Origin: Cricetomys ansorgei
Taxonomy: Eukaryota; Chordata; Mammalia; Rodentia; Nesomyidae
NCBI GenBank assembly: GCA_026225945.1
Contig: JAMJFZ010000289.1
Span: forward strand, 1,295,001 to 1,359,000
Direction of reading: 5' to 3'
DNA: 64,000 nucleotides
Shown: positions 1-11,532 of the stretch, in pieces
How the letters are laid out: each line of letters starts with the position of its first letter
Numbering within the stretch: the first letter of the stretch is position 1
The notes under the pieces: model-generated
Database searches by the model: none
What the model was told of the DNA's origin: nothing
Seen by the model: the letters and a program-made list of their open reading frames with translations, nothing else
Translations under genes and position numbers: made by a program

Positions 1-1149
1 CAAACCAAAATTTCTAGATCGTAACCACAGAGGGGACTCACCTCTTTCTCCTGGGTCACTGAGATGACCTGAGAGCAAATCCTGACCTTCCTTGATTTAT
101 ACTTACATTTCAGACAGTTGGACTGCCCAATTTGGGGGATTTAAAATTAGACTTTGGTTGAACATGTGCATCTTATTAACATGGGACACATGGGAGCATC
201 TGTGTGAACTCGTCTTTCTGTAGCTTCACACAGGGCACTCAGTGAACCATGGACCACTGTCAGCATTTAGTCCTTTTAACATCCTGGTTCCTGTGAACCT
301 GCTGGGTACCAGGATCATTCTTTCCAACCACAGAAGGAAATGTCAAACAGTACAAGTCGGTTGACTGTCTCTTGGCTTTCTCTGACCTTGGTTCGAATGA
401 CTGTAGCGATCAATGTATGGATTCTGATTGTGGCAGAATATTCGATTAACTCCTCTTCCGAGTTGCTTTTCAATTTAGCATCCAAGTTTCCGGCCAGGAG
501 AAGCTGACTGACTGATGGTGTGAAGAAAGAAACAGAGTGTGGCTTCCCCTGTAGTCTCTGGAGACAGATCTCTGTGTGTGAAGTTTATCACACAGAAGTC
601 TACTTTTGTGTGTGACAATTTAAAAACCAAAACCTCCAGTGACTTTTTACCTCTTGAGGTAATTTCTCCCATTGTGTCTTCACCAGAAAAAGGAGGGCAT
701 ACTGGATGGCCAAGTACAGTGGAAGACAGAGACATGGAGTCACAGCTTCAGAACAGTAGTACAGGAAAGTTCGGACTCTAAGTGTGCTTGACATCTGAAC
801 TCCCTGTTTAAGGCTTTTGCTTTAGATCTATCTGCAGAGGCCATCTGTAGTTCCTTTGGTTTCTAATCTACGCCAAGTGAACAAGAATGGATGACAAAGG
901 GATATAAAGATAGAGCTCAAACAAGTTGTTGTTAATTCTTTCTTTCACCTAAGATAACTAATGGAAAGCTTAAATTACTAAATTCAGACTAGACCGTTGT
1001 CGCTACTTGCCAAATTGTACATGCTTGTACGTCTGTCTAATCCATATTGGAAAGCCACAAACAGAAGCACATAATTTGGCAAAACACCAAAAACATGCCT
1101 CAGCACACTTCTGGCGAGTCTTCCAAATGACTTAATGATTCAAGAATTT
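1..1149. other. Unique non-coding sequence, no feature recognised
   Basis: I see no repeat family, RNA gene or convincing exon here. The short frames around 475-794 overlap on both strands and have no recognisable protein content. Base composition is ordinary for rodent intergenic or intronic DNA, with few CpG dinucleotides. Confidence 0.6.
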
Positions 1150-1160
1150 TGTGTGTATGT

Positions 1161-1195
<35 letters not shown>
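1150..1195. repeat. (TG)n microsatellite
   Basis: A run of TG dinucleotides with two early TGTA interruptions, then an uninterrupted block. It translates as a His-Thr repeat on the minus strand, which explains the spurious reading frame across it. Confidence 0.97.
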
Positions 1196-1196
<1 letters not shown>

Positions 1197-1500
1197 TTTG
1201 CACACTGTGTGTTATCCATCTTGCAGAGATACTTAGAGTAAATTCTAGCAAACTATGTGTATTGCACGTGCCTTGTGGGTTGGAGGACTTGCCTCCAAGA
1301 TTCTGAATTGTGAAAAGCACGCTGAATGGCAGGTTGCTGTTGTTTTCACACACACACCTTTTCATTAAATAGCAACTCAGAATAAGCAAAACTTCATAAC
1401 ACTGTAAAGAAAATACTTACATTGAGAAATTCCCTCCTAAACTTTTCACAAAAACTTTCTCCTTTGCTCAGTTGTAGGCTTTGTCTTCTGTGGGTTCAAG

Positions 1501-1627
1501 GCTGGAAATAATGGGTCATGCCTGTAACCCTAGCATAGGAGGGGACTGAGGCAAGAGGGCCATCATGAGTTTGAAGCTAGCCTGGGCTACGTGGTAAGAC
1601 CATGTCTTAAACCTGAACAAAAACCCT
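1501..1627 (+). repeat. B1-related SINE (old monomer, PB1/B1F-like)
   Basis: The segment follows the order of a 7SL-derived B1: a GGTCATGCCTGTAACCCTAG start, a GAGGCAAGAGG block, an AGTTTGAAGCTAGCCTGGGC box-B-like region, then a CATGTCTTAAA end with an A-rich tail. Divergence from young B1 is high and the middle is shortened, so this is an old copy. The family name is from remembered consensus. Confidence 0.75.
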
Positions 1628-1757
1628 CACGTACATTTTTGTCTATTCAAAGCATGTTATTTAATATTTCTTTCCCATTTTACAGCTGACTGAGAGTCAG
1701 CGATGAAATGCTCATCCAATAGAGTGTGGAGCTGAAGGTTAAGAATGATCTGTTTCG

Positions 1758-1945
1758 GCTCTGGAGAAGGGCCCTAGCGGTTGACAGCACTGGCTGCTCT
1801 TCCAGAGGATCTAGGTCAGTTCCCAACACCCACACGGTAGCTCATAACTACCTGTAACTCCAGTTCCAGAGGATCTGACTTCCTCTTCTGGTCCTCTGGG
1901 GACATGAGGTGTATACACAGTGCACATACATACAAGCAGGCACAG
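1758..1945 (+). repeat. B2-type SINE (B2/B3A)
   Basis: It begins with a diverged tRNA-like head (GCTCTGGAGAAGGGCCCTAG). The B2 signature GACAGCACTGGCTGCTCTTC, CCAGAGGATCT and the TCTTCTGGTCCTCTGGGGAC region follow, then a CA-rich tail. It is nearly full length and clearly old. Confidence 0.85.
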
Positions 1946-2200
1946 CACTATGCACATAACAGCTTCTTTCCTGTTCATGGTCCTGTTTTTCAGGACATTC
2001 TCAAGTTCAAAGAAAATGCATGCTGTCCTGCTGCCATCTCATAATCAGATATTGAGTGTGCCAATAACAGAACAGTTTTGCTTTGATTTAAAAGTGCCTG
2101 AGCCTGTGCTGCTAGCATCTCCCATAGCTTAACATTCTAGTTGGTCAGTGGTTAGGCTGGCCTCACATGCTTAAGAGACTCTTTGATTTTGGTGTTGAGT

Positions 2201-2269
2201 AAAAAAAAAAAAAAAAATTGTTCTCTTTTTCATAGTCTTAAGAGAGATTGTGTGTGTGTGTCTGTGTGC
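2201..2269. repeat. (A)17 tract and short (TG)n
   Basis: A 17-base adenine run lies at 2201-2217 and a short TG run at 2249-2269. No SINE body is recognisable beside the A tract. Confidence 0.85.
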
Positions 2270-3742
2270 TGGCAAGGTTTTGAACATTAACCATGTTTAG
2301 ATTTTTCATCTATAAGGGATAAAGACATGAAGTTTAGTGAATTTACACGAAAGTAAAAGAACAATAGAGACAGGGAAGGGGAGGCGAGAGGTAAGTTGTT
2401 GCCTGGTTTATTGGTTTTTAACAGCACTTGAGAGTTGCCGGGCAGTGAGGTCTTTTTCCTCTCCCACTGCAGCAGAGTTTCAGGCCTCGGTCTGCAGAGG
2501 AGGACAGCATTACCCTGTCCCTTAGGTCAACGCACGTAACTGGGAAATTAAGAGGCTGAGGACGTAAGCTCCGACGTGTAACAGGGTTTTCGCCTATGTA
2601 CTGCAGACATTATCTTTTAAGGTCTTGCTGGTGAATGGGATGACTCAGGAGGTGTTAATGAGCCTTCCTGTCCCAGCAGAGTTTCCTAGGCATGTACCAC
2701 ACACTGTTTCTTCATTGTTTACTGCAGCTCCAACGGTACCATACTATTACGTCTCTTACTGTCACTTTGAGATTGACAGTTGCCAAAACTCCATTATGAA
2801 TTCAAGTGTGTTTTGTTATTATTGGAGTCAGTGAATGTTGGCCGATGGAAGACGTCAACATTAGATGGATGGAAAACGGTGAGCTCTCGAGTACTCAGTT
2901 AAGTATGGAACACTCATAGTTGCCACTAGGTCCCGGGAAATGATTCTCCTTGGAAGGATCAACAGCAGGGCCGCTCTGTCGGATCTGAGGCCACTGAACC
3001 AGGTATGGGGCACCTGCAGATTTACGACTTCGATGACATTTTACCCATGGGTTTTATCAAAGGTCCTGCTGGACCTACTCACTGGGAAGAGTTGATTTCC
3101 TCATGAGACAGTGATCTAGAAAACAAACTATTTATCTCTTCCCTAAATAATGTTTTCAAAAAGTTCACTACCCTCGTTTGGCTTTCTCATAAAATCAGTC
3201 ACTCGAGTTAGGAAGCAGACCTGGATCCCTACTTCTGGTATGTGTGCAGGGCTATTTATTATCTATATTGTGTACTTATTATCTATATTCGATGTACTGT
3301 CAGACTGGAGCAGTACCTATCTTTACAAACAGATAATGCTCCCTCTTCCGTCTGTGCATTTAGATTTCATTTCTGTGCCTTGTGGTATATATTTCCTCTT
3401 GTGAAATCTGACTCCCAGAATGTTGGTGCTCTGCTGGTTTTTTGGTTCAAACCAAACCTTCCAGAAGGGCCAGCAAGAACAACAAATAATCTAACAGGAA
3501 GAGTAAAGAATGTTTTTAACTTCTCTCTGAAACGGTAGCTCCTCCTGAGCAATAGCTATTAGAAAAACAAGAGCCTAGCACAGAGGTAAATTTACTTTCA
3601 TCTGACTGAAAATTGAGGGGTGGGCTTTGAAAGGGCCCCCTTGACAGTAGTGGAGCTTGGCTGTTGCCCTCCTAAGCTCCTGAGAAATTTTGAAAAACAT
3701 TACAGATGACTGTTCTTAATATTAAAGTATTAAGGGTTGTCT
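2270..3742. other. Unique non-coding sequence
   Basis: No repeat or gene is recognised. Frames at 2337-2525, 2625-2834 and 3150-3538 are short, overlap in different frames and lack splice or protein signatures that I can support. Confidence 0.55.
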
Positions 3743-3757
3743 TTGTGTGTGTGTGCG

Positions 3758-3800
<43 letters not shown>
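3743..3800. repeat. (TG)n microsatellite with TGCG interruptions
   Basis: Imperfect in the first part (two GCG interruptions), then a pure TG tract of more than 15 units. The tract is alternating purine-pyrimidine. Confidence 0.97.
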
Positions 3801-3804
<4 letters not shown>

Positions 3805-6643
3805 GATGTCAGAGAGAGGCCAGAGTAAGATTGCTTAGGAAGAACTGTCAGTAATAATATTTAATGTTTGAAAAAGAATATTTGCATCTGTCAGTTCTCC
3901 CTTGCATCCTTCCTGTAGATCCTTGGTCAGGAGGAGATATAAAGGAACACTAGACATTTAGACATACCAAGTTAGCTTTGCGGAACTGTGACCTTCCACA
4001 TAAGACACTTCCTAAAATACTTTGTAGATAATGTTGCTCGGTGGATCTCACATCAGGGCCTTATCTCCCCCTGGGCCTCAGGGGTGTAGACGAAGGCTGC
4101 TTTCCTGAGCTTAACCCTGGTGTGTGCCATTCTGCTGTACTGCAGTGAACAGTGTCGGGGGCACGAAAATCCTGTAGCTCTGCCCCCAGGGAGGGGTCTT
4201 TTCCTTTGCAGCTCAGCTTCAGGAAACACGAACATTTGTGTTTTCAAGACCACATACCACTGGGCAGGAAGCAGTGGAGATGAGAGCAGAGACTGAGTGG
4301 ATCCCAGAATATCTGGGAACCGCTGGGGTTTCTGGGGCTCTTTCTGGCATGCTTTTAGAATTTCCACTCAGCCCCTGAGTAATATTGATACTTGCTTAGG
4401 GCTATTTGCACAAAATTATTTCTTTCCCTTTCAGGATCAGACAGGCCTCTTGTTCATTATACTTGATCAGCATAGCTGTGTTCTGTGTGTGACTGTGTCT
4501 GAGGGAACTCCCAACAGTCTGTTGCCAGATACTTCAGTTGTGTTTTTTTAGAGACACCTGTGTAGTGAAGGGATTTAATAATTGTGCAAGCCAGTTGTTC
4601 AAAAGCAACTCAAAAGTTATATTCAGATAGGGAATATTTTCTGTCACTAGCTCCTCAAGGCCACAAGCCACCTTGGAGCTGGCCCTTCCTGTCTTAGAGA
4701 ATTCAGACCCATTCAGGCCATCTCTACCTGCGGTCCCTACAGGAGATGCTGGGTTTAGTTCTGTGGAGTGTCGGTAAGAGGGGAAATTACAAGGTTTTTT
4801 TGCATGTTTGAGAAGAGCGCCTTGACTTGCAGCAGTTGGGAGTGGAACATGTTTTCTCAGACAGACAGAGGCTCCTGAGCACCGCTGGCTGGTCACCGAT
4901 TTGTCTCTGGCCAGGCCTGGCACCCTTTGCTTTCTTGATTTAGAACCGACACTCTCAATATAACCTTAATTCACTCTTAGTCCAGGCTGACTAAATCTTC
5001 CAAGTTGGCAAAGTGGAGTGTCCGGGATTGCCATTGTTATGTTTATTCTGGATTTATGTCTTAAGTTGAGGTTAAGTAACATATTTACATAAATCAACTC
5101 TCAGAGCCTGACTCTAATACAGAAGTGTTTTACTGAGAGGAAAAACGAATTATTTTGTTTCCTGAGATTCGCTTTCATTTTATGTTAAAAGCTCAAGGAG
5201 TTAGAAACGTTGTATGTTGTTGAGCATGAAACTAAACTATCTTGGGTTTTTACTTTTTATTAAGGAGATTTAAGCGCCCCCCAACACCCCCCCCTTTGGT
5301 TGCTGCAGCAGCCTGTGGCTTTTTTTTTGGAGGGCAAAGGCTAATGCTCTTAGCAAAGTGGCCGCATGCTTCTCCAGCAGGATTCTTGTTTTCTCAACTT
5401 CGCAGCACAAGGTCGACAAAGGAACCGAAAAAGTTATTTCAGTTACAAAGATGCTGGAAAGGGGCCTGAGGCCTTCAAAGTAGAGTTACAAACACTTTTT
5501 GAAAGGAACATTTTAAAAATAAAACTACATGCTGTGATTCATGCACATGATCTCCTTTAAAGTTGATAGCCAGGAAGTGTTTAGTGGTCATTTTTCTATT
5601 AATTCATGTTTGGTTTAAAGCAACTCATTAAAATGACACATTTGTTTCTAAGTCAAGGCACGATGAAGCAAATCCAAAATTTGGAGATGACCCTATTTAG
5701 AAATTTGTGGTGTAGTTGTAAGTTTCACATGGGGTCAGAGTGAGATGCTAGGAGCTATTGCAGGTTTGCTCAGAATTTATAACAAAAACCTGCTAGTTCC
5801 TAGTATGAAATACCATCTCAACAGTATTGATCGTGAGCCGTACTGGTAAGTATCAGCCTTTCAAATGTTATTTATTTTATGGCCACTGATTGGTATTTGC
5901 CTCTCAACAATGCTACATCCGTTTACTCATGTCTAAGAAACTCAAGAGCCTCAGGACAAGTTTTTATTTTTGTATTTATTTTCTTACTAAATGTATTAGC
6001 AAAACTGAAATGTCACTCTGTACCTAAAAGGGGAAAAAAAAATGACACGGGGTCACATTCATTATGAACAGTGTGTTTTGCTCTGCAGCCTGGCTCTGGA
6101 GAGCGTTCTGGTTTGTTTAACAGAATTCTTAGTGAGTTTTAAAGTGTGTCTCCTGAGGCTCCCCGTTCCCCGACTTTATCTCAGTTTGCTCCATGGAACA
6201 ACAACAGCGTGACTGTCTGGCCAGACCCATCCCTTCTGAGGACAAATCCATATTCTGAGAGGTGGACCCAGTCTCCAAGAGGTGCAAGTGTGTCTTGTCC
6301 AGCTGAATCTCTTAGTCTGGTTTTTTTCCCCCTCCTGTCCTAAAACATGTTTATTCCTACATGTGACAAATCTGCAGTCGTGTTTTCTTTCTGAGCTATA
6401 ATGACTCAGATGTCATAATTAATTTGATGAGCAGGTGGGGGTTATTAGCCCCGTGCTTCACTTGCTAATAGCTGCACAGTTTTTCTAAAGTACTCTTTCA
6501 ACTAAGGAGGCATTTCTTCACATAGAATAAACAGTACAGCACAAAAGCCTCAGTTAGATAACTATCCGTGGGCTTGAAAAGCTGCCAAGCAGATGTTGTT
6601 ATTGGAGCTGGCCCAGGCGTGATTGGGCCAGGCAGATGCTCAC
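3801..6643. other. Unique non-coding sequence with a C-rich patch
   Basis: No transposon or gene is recognised. A cytosine-rich patch lies at 5277-5297. The longest frame, 4534-4923 on the minus strand, is 129 codons of unremarkable composition. The segment at 6370-6490 looks motif-rich and is discussed as a possible regulatory element. Confidence 0.5.
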
Positions 6644-6672
6644 GGGGAGGGGAGTAGGGGGAGCAAAGGGGG
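6644..6672 (+). other. G-quadruplex-forming motif
   Basis: Four guanine runs of 4, 4, 5 and 5 bases are separated by loops of 1, 4 and 6 bases, which satisfies the usual G3+N1-7 rule. It sits in a purine-rich stretch that leads into a (TG)21 tract 29 bp downstream. Confidence 0.75.
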
Positions 6673-6695
6673 AGGAGAAAAGAGGGAGTAGAGGT

Positions 6696-6700
<5 letters not shown>

Positions 6701-6742
<42 letters not shown>
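6701..6742. repeat. (TG)21 microsatellite
   Basis: Twenty-one uninterrupted TG units. The minus-strand frames at 6498-6839 and 6599-6826 exist mainly because CACACA reads through as His-Thr. Confidence 0.98.
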
Positions 6743-6745
<3 letters not shown>

Positions 6746-7285
6746 GGGGATTCTCCAGGACCCTGGCGTTGTCCTTGCCAGGTTGGGACAGATTCTGTTG
6801 GGGTGGGAGATGTCTTTCTGTCTCATGAGTCACCTCCATGGTAATGACCTTTTAAAATATCACAAATGCTGGAGGGATGGGTAAGGGGACCCTCTGTACA
6901 TATGCACATGGGGGTGAGTCTGAGGGTTCATCCAGCAATCTGAGACTTCTGGTTTGCATTAGGGCGGCTGTGTGTAATTTCTGAAGGGCCTACGGAGACT
7001 CCGCTTCATACCTATCCACGTATGTAATGGATGTGACATTTACCAGAACACATAGGTTCTCCTTTACTGCCCTAAATTAGGTTGGGTAAACTTAAGACAA
7101 AATGCTTTTCTGTTTGCTGTCGCCTCTCTGTATAATTTTTCTTTGTGCATTCCCCATTTCTTATTAAAATGTTGTGAAGTAGCCACTCGCTTTTCAAAAT
7201 AAAAATAAATCTTGAAGTCTGTCAGATTTGTAATGAGGTAAGCGTGTGGAAGGTTTTATCTAAGCTGATCTTTTTTGTTCCTCTG

Positions 7286-7287
<2 letters not shown>

Positions 7288-7335
<48 letters not shown>
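7288..7335. repeat. (GT)24 microsatellite
   Basis: Twenty-four perfect GT units. A long perfect dinucleotide tract is expected to vary in length between individuals. Confidence 0.98.
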
Positions 7336-7336
<1 letters not shown>

Positions 7337-8184
7337 CCTTCTAAAGCTTTTTAAAACTCATCTCTCACCCCCCCTTCACTAGATTAAATTCTCTAATCTC
7401 ATTTTTCTTTGAGCTGATCTCAAGCCAATGGTCTGGGGATTTTATAGCCAAGGGATAATTTTTGATAATGGGCTATTAAAACACTTGCATGCCTACCCTG
7501 TCTTTCAAATTAGTGTGTGCAGATTGTCTTTCTGGGGGGAAAGTCCTTCCCTTGGCAATAAGCAACTGATTATGCCATAAGGAGCATAAAAGCTTCCTGG
7601 AAGGTTTCTACCGAGAGCACAGGTACATATGAAACGGCAAATAACGCGGTAGGTGCAGTGCGAGTGGCAGAGCTGCCAGGTGTCTGTTCCTCCCACTGAA
7701 GGGAAGGTCTTATCCAGACAGGTCTAGTGTTCTGACCACAGGCCCGTGGAGCAGTTTCCTTAATGATGAAGGCGCAGTGCCTTGAGATGGCAGTGCGAGG
7801 TCACGTGACTTTCGCTGCTGTTCGTGGTGTGCTTGAGTAAATGGGTTAAAATGAAATAACTCACCGGCTAGAGGTCAGGTAGCACCTGTAAAAATAACGA
7901 GCTTGCCCTCCAAAATACGTAATGTAAAATTAATCAGGTATATGTGTGGCCTCTCTCTTTATCTTGTTCGGTTCACTTAAGTTTCCTTTCCATTCTCTAG
8001 GTTTGTGGGTTTTCTTTTCCTTTTTTCTTTTTGCAATTAAAAGATTAAAGGAACACTTAAGGGTCCTGAGAAAGTAGAATAATCTGTCAGTACTTGGTTT
8101 TAGTGTGACTAGGATTTTGCCAGAGTAAGTGTTAGGTCAATATCCTGTAGTTAAAAGAGTTCTATGTTTGTTTTTTAAATTACA
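7336..8184. other. Unique non-coding sequence
   Basis: Nothing recognised. The minus-strand frame at 7505-7696 has no identifiable protein features. Confidence 0.55.
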
Positions 8185-8347
8185 TTTATGTGTTTGCTTT
8201 TTGGAGGGAACACACCATAGTGTCTTTGTGGAGGTCAGAGGACAACCTGTGGTCGGTCCTCTCCTTCTTCCATGTCCCAGGGGTCAGGCTCAGATCTTCA
8301 GGCACGGTGGCAAGGCACCTTTACCTTTGAGACATCTCACTGGCCCT
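8185..8347 (-). repeat. B3 SINE
   Basis: Read on the plus strand it shows the reverse complement of B3: GGAGGTCAGAGGACAACCTG, GGTCGGTCCTCTCCTTCTTC, a CAGGCACGGTGGCAAGGC segment, and the tRNA-like end TGAGACATCTCACTGGCCC. The order is complete and divergence is moderate. Confidence 0.88.
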
Positions 8348-9159
8348 GACTCTATGTCTTAGTATTTCCTTTCTTATACAAGTCTTGGCTTAAGGACACA
8401 TGTAAAGTAACATGAAGCCACCGCTCATGAGACTGATGTTATGTGGAGGATGATAAAGAGTTGGCAGGAAAGCTTTTCTTTTTAATTGTAAAATTAGGTT
8501 TAACTACGTCATATGTTCTCAGCACACCGCTATCATGTGTGCAGGTGGTAAGAACACACATGCCTTCGTGCCATTCTCTCAGCCCGTGTTTTTGTTGCTC
8601 CATAGCCTGACAGATGTATCTGGTGAATGCCCTCTTTATTATTGGTGGTACTTTAGGAAAGGATGTCCTAATCTGGCAACTGAATCTTGCTGGGGAGCAG
8701 TTCTGAAAGAACTCATGGAGAGATGCCACAGGGGTAGTTCAGATCCGTCGGCTTAAAGGTAGAAGATGTCTCCAGATAGGAGACTTTGATATGCTATAAT
8801 ATTTAAACATTTCATATTAGATGCAGGCTTTAGACGATGCCTGTCTTTTTGCTGGCAAATGCTGATTAAAATTGTTTTGAAATATGCATGGAATGAGTTA
8901 TAGTATATGCGATATCAGATCTGAAAGTAAAAGTTCAGTCAGTAGACAACAACACATATAGATACTTACAGTAGTGAAGCATCTTGCCATATGAGTCATC
9001 ATTGGAGAATACTGGACCGCAAGTTTTTTAATGAGAACTACATTCAGCAATCGCTAATATGGGAAGGTAGAGACAAAAACTCTGTAGCAAGTAATTTGAT
9101 TCTACCTCAGATACATTTGAAATCCAAATTAGCAGCATCAGTGCCTTTTCATCTATAAT
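8348..9159. other. Unique non-coding sequence
   Basis: No repeat or gene recognised. The frames at 8439-8756 lie antisense to each other and neither resembles a known protein. Confidence 0.5.
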
Positions 9160-9300
9160 TTTTCAACTTTTTCATTAAACAATTGTTTTGTGCTCACTGC
9201 ATATCTAGGACGACACCAAAGGTTGGAGAAAGATGAAGCGCCGGTCCGTGTTCTCAGGTAGTTTATAGTCTAATCTAGTAATAAAAGCAGGTATGCACAG
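9160..9300 (+). repeat. Possible L2-type 3' fragment
   Basis: The order TGTGCTCACTGCATATCTAG, AAAGATGAA, then TTTATAGTCTAATCTAGTAA recalls the L2 tail consensus (type 'gcacctactatgtgccagg ... aagatgaa ... cagtctagt'). Divergence is large, so the call is tentative. Confidence 0.35.
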
Positions 9301-9857
9301 GTAGCCATCTAACTCATATAAAACAGGTGGCAGAGGCGCCGTACACGTGGATAAAACACACTGTTGGAGAGTAGAGGAAGCAACTCAGTAGGGCGCAGGA
9401 CTCCCAGAATGGCTCTTGACTCAAGGACTGAGCGTGGAGATGTGACAGGGATCTGAGACTCTGGGACTCTCTGGCTAAGGATCGCACAGGGGTCGGCCGC
9501 CAGGAGGAGCGTCCTGCACTGGGGCCTAGGTTCTGAATGGTTATGGAGACCATGGATGGATTTGAGTTTTTTTTGGAGGAAGTTGGGGAAAGTTGTCCAT
9601 GGCCGTGCTGAAAGAATTGAGCTGCCAAAGACTTCAGCCTCCATTGAGTAGTTTCTAGAAGGTGGCTTTTTGCCTTCTTCAGCAGAGAAGGCTGAGGGCA
9701 AACTGCAGGATAGATTGGAAAAGGAGAAACTGGAGTCAACAGGGTTTTGAAGCAGGCTCTACAAATTTTGTCATAGCGCCGTCTTCTGTTACGTGGGGAT
9801 CATATACAGAGATTTGGATGCTGAAATACAGGATATGTGTTTATCCGTTTGCTCGGT

Positions 9858-10030
9858 AGGCATTTTCATTGAGTACCCATTACACGCTGGTGATGTTTCC
9901 AAGGGCTTTGTACTCAGTACCAGACAAGTCAGATAGCCTGTCTGCTTTAGGGGCACTGAACTGTGTACCTGGGCAGGAAAACGAAGCACATCGACAAATT
10001 CGTCAACGAGCCACCTTAGATTTGGTATCT
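9858..10030 (+). repeat. Possible L2/MIR-type ancient fragment
   Basis: TTTTCATTGAGTACCCATTA, then CAGTACCAGACAAGTCAGAT, then a GGCACTGAACTG block, follows the order of the common ancient mammalian tail that begins ATTGAGCACCTACT. Its presence weakens any coding reading of the antisense 151-codon frame at 9789-10244. Confidence 0.35.
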
Positions 10031-10792
10031 GCTGTGCGCGAAGAGCGATGCAGATCGAACTGCAGCTGAAGTTGGGGGATTTTAGTGAACCCCAGTCCTC
10101 TGCAAAGCCTTTTGGAACATGTGAGTTACGGAAATGTGAGAAGTAATCTAGTATCATAATGCTTTGGGTAGTCATTTGTGACACAGTGGGAACTTCGTTT
10201 TCATCGAAGATCCCTTTAAGGCCTTTGTGGTTACAGAGGGTCATGCAAGGAAAGCTTCCCTTTCCTTATCCATAAGAAAGCCAGGTAGGAGAAGTGTTTC
10301 CCATGCCACCCAGCAGACTGTCCTTGCTGAGTTGCTGCGTTCCTGTGGGCAGGCTTCACTGCGGAGGGTACATTTAAGAGCCACGTTACTTGTAAAATAT
10401 TCATACCGGAAGACCTTGCTTATTTTACAAAATCTACTTCTTCTATTGTGTCATTTCAGTATCTTTTATTCAACTCCCTGCAATCAATTTCTCTGAAACA
10501 GAGCTTCCAGGAAGCAGATTTGCCATTTCTGATAACTTGGCATGCTTCTGTTCTGCATTGATTCCCACAGTGAGGACTGTGTAATCAACCTAGTTTTCTT
10601 CTTTTCCCTGTGTGCTAGAAAATCTATGTTCAAGTATCTGCTTTCCTCTCTGTTCCATTGTAGAATTTTCCCCGTCCCTCTGCCTGGATTGCTTGGATTT
10701 TAATTTTAGTTCATGCTAGTGGGTAGTTGCAGTTTTTGATTAGATGTAACACCAAGTTGTTATTCATAAGAATCAATCAGTCAGCTCTCTTA

Positions 10793-10990
10793 TTTGATGC
10801 TCAGGGTTGGAGGAAGAGTAGAAGTCACAGGAACTTGTACAGATTCTGGAGATACTTAGGAGACAGAACTGGTAATCGGTGGACAGGAGGTCAGAGGGCA
10901 GAGAAGAAGGGACAGTTGCTGCAGCACTGGATCGACATTGAGGCTACTCACAAAAAAGGGGCTATTGGGAGAAGAGCAGATGTGACAGGG
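10793..10990 (+). repeat. Possible ancient interspersed repeat fragment
   Basis: GATTCTGGAGATACTTAGGA followed by GACAGAACTGGTAATCGG and a GGACAGGAGG block resembles part of a long ancient mammalian repeat. The pieces at 21500-21650 and 28495-28615 look like other parts of it. I cannot give the family name with certainty. Confidence 0.3.
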
Positions 10991-11429
10991 AGATTATGAC
11001 TTTGGTTTGAGGGTGATCATAGACGGTCCCACTGCAGTAGATAAGTAGCCACTTTAAAAAACAAAACAAAACAGAGGTCAAGGGAGACATAGTTATGAAC
11101 GTAGAGCTGGGTGCCTTGGAGACTTGGAGGTGGGTCCATCAGGGAAGAGCTTGGGCCCTCATCAGGCTGCCTTGCTAGTGACCGTGGGAGTCTGACCCAC
11201 ACCTGTCTGCTCGGCGTGTCTGTGTCCCACTCCCTACCCTTTAACTGACTGGCTCTGATTCATCCTCCAGGGTCCAGCGGAAGCATCCGTGTTTCAGTAA
11301 GCTATTTCTCCCACTCTGGCTGAACTTGTTCCCCCTTCAGGCTCTTGCAGAACTTTATGTTCTCCCTCGTCGTCGGTGGCTTCTCACAGAACAACAAGAG
11401 TGCCTGTTTCTAAATGAGCCTCCTCTGTG

Positions 11430-11532
11430 TACCGCACTGTGGACTCGCTGAACGGAGTGTCTGTAGTAGCTAGATCAGTGCTCGGGACTGAGTCAGTACT
11501 CAGTTCGTGTTCATTCCGTGAGTAAATAAACT
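11430..11532 (-). repeat. Possible MIR/L2 3' fragment
   Basis: On the plus strand, TAGATCAGTGCTCGGGACTG, TCAGTACTCAGTTCGTG and TTCATTCCGTGAGTAAAT follow the reverse-complement tail of MIR/L2 (type 'ctagcacagtgcctggcac ... gtgctcaataaatg ... gaatgaatga'). Heavily diverged. Confidence 0.35.

Noticed and set aside
6498..6839. 113-codon minus frame with a His-Thr run
   Set aside because: Created by the (TG)21 tract; no independent coding evidence.
9789..10244. 151-codon minus-strand frame
   Set aside because: No recognisable protein features, and it lies antisense to an L2/MIR-like fragment. Treated as a chance frame.
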